From: UBA2206 sp049303905
GTDB taxonomy: Bacteria; Patescibacteriota; Minisyncoccia; Moranbacterales; UBA2206
Reading direction: 5' to 3'
DNA length: 12,299 nt
Assembly: GCA_049303905.1 (NCBI GenBank)
Contig: JBAQNP010000026.1
Coordinates: forward strand, 1-12,299
The notes below the pieces were generated by a model, which saw nothing but the letters and a program-made list of their open reading frames with translations, did no database searches and was not told the DNA's origin. Positions 6,527 to 12,299 of this stretch are shown one piece after another. Positions within the stretch are counted from its first letter, which is position 1, and every line of letters begins with the position of its first letter. The translations under genes were made by a program, and so were the position numbers.

Positions 6527-7750
6527 TTATTTTATATTATCCATAATGCTGTACATCGGCTGAAGCATTGAGATTGCAAAAAATCCCACTGCGGCGCCGA
6601 TAAAAACCATTAGAATTGGCTCGATGATAGAAGACATATTTTTTGTAATTTGAGATACTTCATCTTCATAAAATTCAGCTAATTTCAAAAGTACTGTTTC
6701 AGTTTTTCCAGTCTCTTCGCCCACTTGAATCATTTGGCAAACTAACACCGGAAATATTTTTGGATATTTACTGATAATTGCGCTCAACGCAATACCTTTT
6801 TGAATTTTGATCACACAATCTTTCATAGCATTTTGATAGTAATAATTTGTAAGTGTTTCAGAAAGAATTTTCAAAGACTCTACCGAAGAAACTCCACTTT
6901 TCAAAAGTGAACTATAAATTCTAGCAAAACGAGAACAATTTACCTTTATCACAATATTTTTGATTGCCGGAATATTAATCAGTAAAAATCCCAAAGTTTT
7001 TTTGCCCACGTCTGTCATCATAAAAAATCTTAAAAATATAATAATTAAAAAGAAAAATATTGCTACTAAAATTCCATGATTTTTGAAAACATTGCTAAGG
7101 GCGATAATAAATCTTGTAGAAGCTGGGAGCACCACATCCATATCCTTGAAAACACCCATCAACTTTGGCAAAACATAAGTGAGCATCACAATTCCAATTC
7201 CAATCATCACCACCAAAATAACAGCCGGATATGTCAAGGCACCTTTGACTTTACTCATCAACTCATGTTCTTTCTCCAACTGAAGCGCCAAGATATTCAA
7301 AACTTCTTCCAAGTTTCCACTCACCTCTCCTACTCTAATCATATTTACAAATAAATCATCAAAAATTCCAGGATATTTTGCCAGCGCGTCTGCAAAAGCA
7401 TTTCCCGCTTGAATTTCTTCATAAATTTCGCCAAGAATTTGAGCAAATTTCTTTTTTTCAGTTTGCAGAGCAATGTTTTTTATCGCGCGAGAAAGAGGAA
7501 GGCCTGAAGCAATCATTACGCTCAAATTTCTCGCAAACATCAATTTGTCAGTAAGAGAAATTCGGATAAAACGATTGAGAAAATTAACTTGGGCTTTTTC
7601 TCTTTCACTAACTCTAATTTCCTTGAAAGAAGTCAAGATAAACCCGTCCGATCTAAGTTGGGTGGCCAACTCTCGTTCATTTTTCACATCTAATTCACCC
7701 TGTTTCGTTTCGCCAGTATAATTTTTTGCGCTATAGAATATCTTTGTCAT
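6527..7750 (-). CDS. pilC: Type IV pilus inner-membrane platform protein PilC (GspF family)
   Basis: A polytopic inner-membrane protein that is the platform of the pilus machine; PilB turns it to add pilins. From the chosen start (MTKIFYSAKNYTGE) it is 407 residues, the family norm. The frame continues upstream to an ATG at 7798, but those 16 residues come from a palindromic intergenic repeat and have no counterpart in the family, whose members begin like the chosen start. Two homologous T2SF domains are present (about 68-191 and 272-394). Each carries the signature glycine-rich turn, GEVSG at 141-145 and GEETG at 344-348. Membrane helices lie at about 172-196, 226-243 and 375-396. It ends 46 bp before the next start, a gap filled by 19-bp repeats. 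The start codon lies in a hairpin. Confidence 0.96.
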   Translation of the reverse strand: MTKIFYSAKNYTGETKQGELDVKNERELATQLRSDGFILTSFKEIRVSEREKAQVNFLNRFIRISLTDKLMFARNLSVMIASGLPLSRAIKNIALQTEKKKFAQILGEIYEEIQAGNAFADALAKYPGIFDDLFVNMIRVGEVSGNLEEVLNILALQLEKEHELMSKVKGALTYPAVILVVMIGIGIVMLTYVLPKLMGVFKDMDVVLPASTRFIIALSNVFKNHGILVAIFFFLIIIFLRFFMMTDVGKKTLGFLLINIPAIKNIVIKVNCSRFARIYSSLLKSGVSSVESLKILSETLTNYYYQNAMKDCVIKIQKGIALSAIISKYPKIFPVLVCQMIQVGEETGKTETVLLKLAEFYEDEVSQITKNMSSIIEPILMVFIGAAVGFFAISMLQPMYSIMDNIK

Positions 7751-7786
7751 GTTTGTCTTTGAGCGAAGCGAGAAGCTACAAACATG
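7748..7786 (-). promoter_or_regulatory. Hairpin enclosing the pilC start codon
   Basis: CATGTTTGT (7748-7756) and ACAAACATG (7778-7786) are perfect 9-bp inverted repeats with a 21-base loop rich in GCGAAGCGAG-type sequence. On the mRNA, the 3' arm contains the AUG of pilC, and the same sequence in the 5' arm would pair with it. No Shine-Dalgarno sequence is present. The hairpin could lower or gate pilC translation relative to pilB. The sequence is clear; the regulatory role is inferred. Confidence 0.5.
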
Positions 7787-7790
7787 AGCA

Positions 7791-7902
7791 TCCCGCAAAA
7801 ATTCGCTTTCAAAATTTTAAATTATTTTTAAACTAAGCCGAAGGCGACTACTCACACAAAACACTAGTCTACATCAGATCAATATTGGAATTTTGTGCGG
7901 GA
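7791..7902. repeat. Imperfect inverted repeat in the pilB-pilC gap
   Basis: TCCCGCAAAAATTC (7791-7804) is the inverse complement, with one inserted base, of GAATTTTGTGCGGGA (7888-7902). The arms bracket about 83 bases that also hold a small GCC-GAA-GGC palindrome near 7839. The structure fills most of the 163-bp gap between pilB and pilC, much the longest gap in the operon. It lacks a terminator-type U-tract. It could be a remnant of a small inverted-repeat element or an mRNA processing structure. Confidence 0.5.
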
Positions 7903-7913
7903 CATACACTTCC

Positions 7914-9665
7914 CTACTCCTTTGTTACTCTTAATATTTCTTCAATTGAAGTTATGCCCAAAATAGCTTTGGAGAAACCATCTTCAATCATAGATAACAT
8001 ACCTTTTTCTTTGGCTCTCTTTTCCAGTTCTTCCGCTGGTGCATTTTGCGAAATCATTTTTCTGATTTCTTCGTCTATTTCCAAAACTTCAAATATGCCA
8101 TTTCGTCCGTGATAACCTTCCTTGCCACATTGACTGCAACCCTTAGGTTTATAGAATTTTATATTTTCCCAATTATCCTTAGAATTTATCTTATCCTTAG
8201 TGGCTGCATTTTTTTTCAAAACTTCTAAGATACTATCCATTTCATAATTACTTCTTAGAGTTTCTAATTCTTTCTTTTCTAGAATATATTCTTCCTTGCA
8301 TTCATTGCATAATTTTCGGATAAGTCGCTGGGCGATAATTACATTGGCTGTGGATGCCACTAAAAATGGCTCGGCTCCCATATCGATAAGTCGTGGCAAA
8401 GTTCCCGCTGCGCTGTTGGTATGCAAAGTTGAAAGAACAAGGTGCCCCGTCATCGCCGCTTGCACGGCCATTTCCATTGTTTCCTTATCTCGAATTTCCC
8501 CTACCATAATGATATCTGGATCTTGACGAAGAAGTGAACGCAGTCCGGCCGCAAAAGTAAGACCGACTTTGGGATGAATTTGAGTTTGATTTATGCGTAT
8601 CATACGATATTCCACCGGGTCTTCCACTGTGCTGATGTTTACTTCAGGAGTATTTAGAATATCCATGATCGTATAAAGCGTGGTAGTTTTTCCAGATCCT
8701 GTTGGCCCCGTCACCAAAATCATTCCATTTGGTCGTTTTATTTCTTTATGAATAACTTCCAAAGCTTGTCCCATTAGACCCATCGCTTCCAGCGTCAAGC
8801 CTTTTGAATTTTCATTAAGAAGTCGCATCACAATTTTTTCTCCGTCAAAAATTGGCAAGATACTTACACGAAAAGAAATTTTGGCTCCATCTTTTTCCAT
8901 TTTAAATCGGCCATCCTGAGGCACTCGATGTTCATCTAACTTTAGATTAGACAAAACTTTTATCCTAGCGATAATCCCATCTCGAACTTGCTTAGGAAGT
9001 GTCATCGCTTCATGCAAAATTCCATCTATGCGGTATCTAATGCGCACTTCTTTTTCGTCCGGTTCAATATGAATATCACTAGCTTCTTGCAAAATTGCAT
9101 GCTTGATCAAAGTATCTACAATTCGGATAATCGGCAATCCTTGGGCAATTTTTTCCAAATCATCCTCTTCCCCTTTTTCCTCCGATATCATTGAAGCATT
9201 CTTATCAATGATATCGCCAAATTCTGCTTTCAAGCTTTGACTATATTGTTTTAAAACCGCTTCAATGCTTTCTTCGGTAGTCAGACAAGAAACAATTTTT
9301 AGTCCAGTTTTTTTTCGAACAAAATCAATAGTCTGCATATCTTCCGGGTTGATCATCGCCACTTTCAGTTCTTGTCCATTTTTTTCAAAAGCGACAATTT
9401 TATATTTTTTGGCAATTGGCTCAGGAACTATTTGCAAAATTTCCGGCGGAATCATTTCCTTGGAAATATCCACAAAAGGCACCCCTAAAATATAGGCATA
9501 GAGTTTTCGCAGTTTCAGTTCATCGATAAGTTTTTTTTCCAAAAGAATCTCTCCTAATTTTTTCTTAGTACTTTCTGCTTCTTTGAAAGATTCTTCCAAC
9601 TCCTTCTCACTAACCATCGACGAATCTTTTATAAATTCCTTAAGTTGTTCATTTTCTATACGCAT
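7914..9665 (-). CDS. pilB: Type IV pilus extension ATPase PilB (GspE family)
   Basis: A hexameric cytoplasmic ATPase that powers pilus extension by turning PilC. Its 583 residues match the family. An N-terminal T2SSE_N/MshEN-type region spans about 1-150 (LGEILLEKKLID near 37-48, GVPFVDIS at 61-68), but the c-di-GMP-binding pattern looks degraded: only one of the usual two motifs is seen and a key glycine is lysine. The catalytic core has an Asp box (ASDIHIEPDEKEVRIRYRIDG, 195-215), Walker A GPTGSGKT (320-327), Walker B DPDIIMVGE (382-390) and a His box TGHLVLSTLHTN (406-417). The C-terminal zinc site has C453/C456 and C510/C513, a four-cysteine site typical of PilB/GspE and absent from PilT, which argues for extension and not retraction. 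The start overlaps the receiver stop. The stop is TAG, the only one among the confident genes. Confidence 0.97.
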   Translation of the reverse strand: MRIENEQLKEFIKDSSMVSEKELEESFKEAESTKKKLGEILLEKKLIDELKLRKLYAYILGVPFVDISKEMIPPEILQIVPEPIAKKYKIVAFEKNGQELKVAMINPEDMQTIDFVRKKTGLKIVSCLTTEESIEAVLKQYSQSLKAEFGDIIDKNASMISEEKGEEDDLEKIAQGLPIIRIVDTLIKHAILQEASDIHIEPDEKEVRIRYRIDGILHEAMTLPKQVRDGIIARIKVLSNLKLDEHRVPQDGRFKMEKDGAKISFRVSILPIFDGEKIVMRLLNENSKGLTLEAMGLMGQALEVIHKEIKRPNGMILVTGPTGSGKTTTLYTIMDILNTPEVNISTVEDPVEYRMIRINQTQIHPKVGLTFAAGLRSLLRQDPDIIMVGEIRDKETMEMAVQAAMTGHLVLSTLHTNSAAGTLPRLIDMGAEPFLVASTANVIIAQRLIRKLCNECKEEYILEKKELETLRSNYEMDSILEVLKKNAATKDKINSKDNWENIKFYKPKGCSQCGKEGYHGRNGIFEVLEIDEEIRKMISQNAPAEELEKRAKEKGMLSMIEDGFSKAILGITSIEEILRVTKE

Positions 9666-10036
9666 TATTTGAGCGTTTCATTAATTTTTTTAACCACGTC
9701 TTCCAATTTATATTCAGATTTAACCAAATACGTTGTGGCACCTTTGTCGAAAGCTTTTTGAATATCATCAATACTTTCTAAATTTGTCAAAAGAATCACA
9801 GGAATATTTTTCGTAGTTTCATCTTGTTTTATCTCTTCTAGCACCTTAAAGCCATCTTTTTTTGGCAAAATTATATCCAAAAGAACCAAGTCAGGCTTTT
9901 CTTTTTTGACCATTTCAATTCCTTTTTCTCCATCCATTGCCCCAAAAACTTCAAAATTTTCTTCTTCTAAATATTGCGTGAGCGCTCTTTGTAGTGTTTC
10001 TTCATCTTCAATTATGAGTATTTTTTTGTTAGCCAT
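9665..10036 (-). CDS. Single-domain (CheY/PilG-like) response regulator
   Basis: A stand-alone receiver domain of 123 residues with no output domain. The acidic pocket (E10-D11-E12), phospho-accepting D54 in LVLLDIILP, switch T84 in VILLTNLES, and conserved K106 in TYLVKSEY (Y103 as the second switch aromatic) are all present, so it should be phosphorylatable. With no DNA-binding part it must act by protein contact, as CheY, PilG and PilH do. Its stop codon shares a base with the pilB start (TAATG at 9667-9663), so the two are probably translationally coupled. The kinase ends 20 bp upstream. The likely role, by inference from this arrangement, is relaying the kinase signal to the pilus motor. 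It could instead take part in a broader phosphorelay whose other members lie elsewhere. Confidence 0.93.
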   Translation of the reverse strand: MANKKILIIEDEETLQRALTQYLEEENFEVFGAMDGEKGIEMVKKEKPDLVLLDIILPKKDGFKVLEEIKQDETTKNIPVILLTNLESIDDIQKAFDKGATTYLVKSEYKLEDVVKKINETLK

Positions 10037-10056
10037 ATTTTAAAAAAATTAATTAT

Positions 10057-11031
10057 TTATTTTTTATCCACTGGCAATGAAAAACTAAAAACTGATCCAA
10101 CATTTTCAATAGATTGAAACCAAATTTTTCCACCTAATTGTTCTACGATATTTTTCGCGATATATAGCCCCAGACCCGTACCATCTGTTTGGTATTTAGA
10201 AGCATTGTCAGAGCGGAAAAATTTTTCAAAAACACGACCGATTTGTTCCTCAGGAATGCCCACGCCATTATCCTTTATTTCAAAAATCAAAAAATTCCCT
10301 GACTTAAAAATACTTATCTTTATTTTCCCGCCACTGTTGGTATATTTAACCGCGTTATCCAAAAGATTATCCATAACCAACCTTATTTTTTCAGCGTCCC
10401 CCAAAACAAAGGGCACTTCTTTTTTTGTGCTTATATCAATTTTGATGTTTCTTGGTTTGGCTTTAGGGATAATTTCCGTAACTACCTCTCTGACCATTTC
10501 AACAAAATCAAATTTTTGTTTTTTGAGAATCAATCGATTTTGATCAATTCTGGCCACATTTAAAAGATCGTTCACTAAATGAATCATTCGTTGATTTATC
10601 GCATAGATATTTTCTATATTTTTAACTTGCTTTTTATTCAAGCCTTTCTTGAATTTTTTTAGCATCAATTCTGTTTCCCATTTAATCGCGGAAAGTGGCG
10701 TTCTAAGTTGATGTGAAGCAATGGAGACAAATTCACTTTTCATTTTATTGAGCTTGGTCATTTGTTCGACAAATCTAGTCACTAGCATTTCCACCACAAA
10801 AACAACTACCACCACGAGACATTCCGAAATTACCAAGACGGCCGGATTTTCATAATTTTTCGAAATAAAATAAGTAGCGGCCATTATAATTGTTGCTACA
10901 ACTCCGAAAATTATAAAAAGGAAACTGGGCGTTTGCCAAATCTTGACTCCCAAATCCTTCGCTTGTTTCCTAAGATCAAAATCATTTATAAATTCTATTT
11001 TTAATTTTAATTTGTTTTTGCTAAATTCCAT
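10057..11031 (-). CDS. Membrane sensor histidine kinase
   Basis: A 324-residue sensor kinase. After about 36 cytoplasmic residues come two membrane helices (about 37-57 and 64-86) separated by only about seven residues, so there is essentially no extracytoplasmic sensor domain. The HisKA dimerisation domain follows, with the H-box SEFVSIASHQLRTPL and phospho-accepting H107. The HATPase_c domain has an N-box around N222/N226 (DNLLDNAVKYT), G1 DNGVGIP (254-260), an F-box-like EKFFR (269-273) and G2 GTGLGL (284-289). All catalytic elements are intact. It should autophosphorylate H107 and pass phosphate to D54 of the receiver encoded 20 bp downstream. The domain layout suggests sensing within the membrane or through an unseen partner. 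No PAS or HAMP domain is evident, although the short stretch from 87 to 98 may act as a linker. Kinase assignment is firm; the signal is unknown. Confidence 0.95.
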   Translation of the reverse strand: MEFSKNKLKLKIEFINDFDLRKQAKDLGVKIWQTPSFLFIIFGVVATIIMAATYFISKNYENPAVLVISECLVVVVVFVVEMLVTRFVEQMTKLNKMKSEFVSIASHQLRTPLSAIKWETELMLKKFKKGLNKKQVKNIENIYAINQRMIHLVNDLLNVARIDQNRLILKKQKFDFVEMVREVVTEIIPKAKPRNIKIDISTKKEVPFVLGDAEKIRLVMDNLLDNAVKYTNSGGKIKISIFKSGNFLIFEIKDNGVGIPEEQIGRVFEKFFRSDNASKYQTDGTGLGLYIAKNIVEQLGGKIWFQSIENVGSVFSFSLPVDKK

Positions 11032-11056
11032 TTTTTTATTTTTATTTCCTGCTGTT

Positions 11057-11065
11057 ATTATATCA
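11057..11065 (-). promoter_or_regulatory. Extended -10 promoter for the kinase-pilus operon
   Basis: The minus strand reads TGATATAAT, a perfect TATAAT with the TGn extension, inside the uppP-kinase gap. No good -35 is present at normal spacing (the region reads TAGCGG), which fits an extended -10 promoter. A start about 7 bases downstream gives a leader of only about 20 bases. It begins near AGGAA (complement of 11046-11050), which lies about 14 bases before the kinase ATG and is rather far for a ribosome site. This is the best promoter candidate for the genes down to position 265. Confidence 0.6.
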
Positions 11066-11117
11066 GAAAAAAGAACTTTCCGCTAGAGAAAATTTGACGA
11101 AATTATAAACCTAACAA

Positions 11118-11882
11118 TTATTTCACCCAAAACAAAACTGCCACTAGAATGCGGTAAAATCCAAAAGCCGTAAATGTTCTTTTTTGAACATATGCTAGAA
11201 GAAATTTTATTCCTAAAATCGCCATCGCAAAAGAAACCACAAAACCAACAACTAGAAGATGACTTTCGGAGAGTGAAAAACTTTTATAATTCTTAAACAT
11301 ATCTAGTCCCGTGGCGGCGATCATTGTTGGCACGGCCAAGAGAAAAGAAAATTCTACAATAGTTTTTCTTTTTAGCCCAAGCGCTAGTCCCCCGAGAATT
11401 GTGGCAGCACTACGCGAAACTCCCGGTATCATAGAAATTGATTGGAAAAGTCCTATATAGAGACATTGTCGGTAAGAAATATTGGAGATATCTTCCAGTG
11501 AACTCTTTTTTTCTTTGTGCCATTTTTCAAAAATAATCAGCAATATTCCACCCAAAAACATTGTCCAAAGAACAACACTCACACTTCCCAAGAGATAGGT
11601 TTTGATTATTTTATAAAAAACCAATCCCAAAATTCCCGTTGGAATAAAAGCCACGATAAGTTTTTTGATCACTTCCAGTTTCCAAAGCGTTTTCCAATAT
11701 AGTACTACCACTGCCAAAATCGCGCCAAATTGAATGATGATTTCAAAACTTTTCAAGAATTCTGTTTGCGTGAGTTTCAAAATATCCGCCGTCAAAATCA
11801 AATGCGCCGTCGACGAAATCGGCAAGAATTCCGTTATCCCCTCCACTATTCCCAAAATTATCACTTGAAAAAAATTCGGCAT
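11118..11882 (-). CDS. uppP: Undecaprenyl-diphosphatase UppP (BacA family)
   Basis: An integral membrane phosphatase that converts undecaprenyl diphosphate to undecaprenyl phosphate, recycling the lipid carrier for peptidoglycan and other wall polymers; extra copies give bacitracin resistance. The 254-residue length fits the family, which is usually about 255-275. Both family signatures are visible: the N-terminal glutamate-rich box with SS motif (G11-IVEGITEFLPISSTAH to H27) and the second box PGVSRSAAT (residues 153-161) with its invariant arginine R157. Hydrophobic segments fill most of the rest, consistent with a multi-pass protein. The start MPNFFQ places the first helix and box as in relatives. 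An 86-bp gap with its own promoter separates it from the kinase, so it is probably a neighbour and not a functional part of the pilus operon. There is no terminator in that gap, so read-through is possible. Confidence 0.96.
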   Translation of the reverse strand: MPNFFQVIILGIVEGITEFLPISSTAHLILTADILKLTQTEFLKSFEIIIQFGAILAVVVLYWKTLWKLEVIKKLIVAFIPTGILGLVFYKIIKTYLLGSVSVVLWTMFLGGILLIIFEKWHKEKKSSLEDISNISYRQCLYIGLFQSISMIPGVSRSAATILGGLALGLKRKTIVEFSFLLAVPTMIAATGLDMFKNYKSFSLSESHLLVVGFVVSFAMAILGIKFLLAYVQKRTFTAFGFYRILVAVLFWVK

Positions 11883-11942
11883 AAAATTTTATAATATTTA
11901 TTCTATTATTATACTATCAAAAACCAATCAGGAAAGCAAAAT
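11883..11942 (-). promoter_or_regulatory. Upstream region of uppP with a -10-like box
   Basis: Between the terminator and uppP, the minus strand carries a perfect TATAAT (complement of 11908-11913) about 25 bases before the uppP start. I find no good -35 hexamer at 16-18 bases and no TGn extension. The leader is nearly all A and T, with no Shine-Dalgarno sequence. A promoter here is plausible because the terminator lies just upstream, but in such AT-rich DNA a TATAAT alone is weak evidence. Confidence 0.45.
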
Positions 11943-11981
11943 AAAAAAAACCGCTTGGGCGCATGCGCTTGGCGGTTTTTT
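11943..11981 (-). terminator. Rho-independent terminator, potentially bidirectional
   Basis: CCGC (11951-11954) pairs with GCGG (11972-11975). Inside it is the self-complementary decamer GCGCATGCGC (11959-11968), with 3-4-base side bulges. The stem is flanked by eight A on the left and six T on the right, so an RNA from either strand would end in a U-tract. The minus-strand tract is longer, and only minus-strand genes lie nearby, so it most likely ends transcription coming from the right edge and insulates uppP from it. Confidence 0.8.
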
Positions 11982-12014
11982 GGCAAAAAGGTTAAAAAAT
12001 ACTTCTCAGAAAAA

Positions 12015-12215
12015 TCAGTTGGCCTGGCAATCTTTTTTAAGACTACCTAGTAAATCTGATTTTTCCTTGATTTTATTTTCTAAAATAATAATTCTGGGGT
12101 GCGTGACAAACCCTTTAGGAAAATATTCCGGAAATTTAATCATCATTTGCCTCATTAACTTCAAAGCAAAATAATAGACCTGTTGCTTAATAACAATGCT
12201 TTCGCATGGAATCAT
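12015..12215 (-). CDS. Small hypothetical ORF at the window edge (doubtful)
   Basis: I do not recognise this 66-residue product. It has no signal peptide or membrane segment. It is basic, with a mixed hydrophobic/charged composition (for example RIIILENKIKEKSDLL near residues 42-57), and ends in TGA, unlike the twelve confident genes, which all end in TAA or TAG. The frame stays open upstream to about 12278, but that extension has no ATG, GTG or TTG, so the ATG at 12215 is the only usable start. That ATG overlaps the TGA of another short open frame as ATGA and lies inside a perfect 7-bp hairpin (12209-12226). It is followed by a strong terminator at 11981-11943, so something on this strand is probably transcribed. 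It could be a real small gene, the 3' remnant of a broken gene, or a non-coding transcript. Confidence 0.3.
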   Translation of the reverse strand: MIPCESIVIKQQVYYFALKLMRQMMIKFPEYFPKGFVTHPRIIILENKIKEKSDLLGSLKKDCQAN

Positions 12216-12226
12216 CCTAATGATTC
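12209..12226. repeat. Short perfect inverted repeat around the edge-ORF start
   Basis: GAATCAT (12209-12215) and ATGATTC (12220-12226) form a perfect 7-bp stem with a 4-base loop. It overlaps the only ATG of the doubtful ORF, so the start would be paired in the RNA. There is no T-tract, so it is not a terminator. Function unknown. Confidence 0.4.
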
Positions 12227-12299
12227 TGGAATGATCAGCTCGTAGAATCGAGATGGTAATTCCAGAGTCCGCAGGAGATTAGCATAGCTGTGTCGTCAA

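Noticed and set aside
7751..7798. Longer start of pilC at 7798
   Set aside because: The 16 extra residues come from a palindromic intergenic repeat and PilC proteins normally begin like MTKIFYSAKN.
265..11882. Alternative genetic code with UGA as glycine, as in Gracilibacteria/SR1
   Set aside because: None of the twelve confident genes has an internal TGA. Glycine positions in Walker A, GTGLG and similar motifs are ordinary GGN codons. The lack of TGA stops fits AT-rich stop choice.
12240..12250. TCGTAGAATCG resembling the 19-bp repeat unit
   Set aside because: It is a single copy with a mismatch, without the 19-base partner or CATCGG end, so it could be chance.

Overview
The window is AT-rich and almost entirely coded on the minus strand. 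It holds a nearly complete inner-membrane and cytoplasmic type IV pilus (T4P) assembly cluster preceded by a two-component pair and by a cell-wall lipid-carrier phosphatase. Several things together suggest a Patescibacteria/CPR (Parcubacteria-like) genome: gene order pilB-pilC-minor pilins-pilX-like-pilM-pilN-pilO, no PilP lipoprotein or PilQ secretin after pilO, near absence of Shine-Dalgarno sequences, short AT-rich junctions, and small repeats in the junctions. This assignment is an inference from style and gene content, not from a marker gene. All twelve confident genes read in the standard bacterial code and end in TAA (eleven) or TAG (pilB).

Layout in the direction of transcription (right to left): 12299-11943 is an edge region with one doubtful small ORF and a strong hairpin terminator; 11882-11118 is uppP; an 86-bp gap holds an extended -10 promoter (11057-11065); 11031-10057 is a membrane histidine kinase and 10036-9665 a single-domain response regulator whose stop codon overlaps the start of pilB (9665-7914); a 163-bp gap with inverted repeats precedes pilC (7750-6527); then come two class III signal-peptide minor prepilins (6480-5107, with three tandem beta-sandwich-like domains, and 5095-4451), a PilX/GspK-like protein (4391-2928), pilM (2894-1818), pilN (1828-1277), pilO (1277-618) and a small one-pass membrane protein (612-265). 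The final 264 bp hold a 9-bp tandem repeat and a nested inverted repeat, but no convincing gene.

How it works together: PilB is the cytoplasmic extension ATPase, PilC the membrane platform it acts on, and PilM-PilN-PilO the alignment subcomplex linking the cytoplasm to the outer face of the membrane. The three pilin-like proteins would form the priming and tip complex. The kinase and CheY-like receiver, placed directly upstream of and translationally coupled to pilB, probably tune pilus activity by protein contact, because the receiver has no DNA-binding domain. The major pilin, prepilin peptidase (PilD) and retraction ATPase (PilT) are not in the window.

The points most worth following up are the large modular minor pilin, a Trp-rich loop bounded by the only two cysteines of the PilX-like protein, the kinase-receiver-pilB coupling, paired 19-bp repeats at two junctions inside the operon, and a hairpin that contains the pilC start codon.
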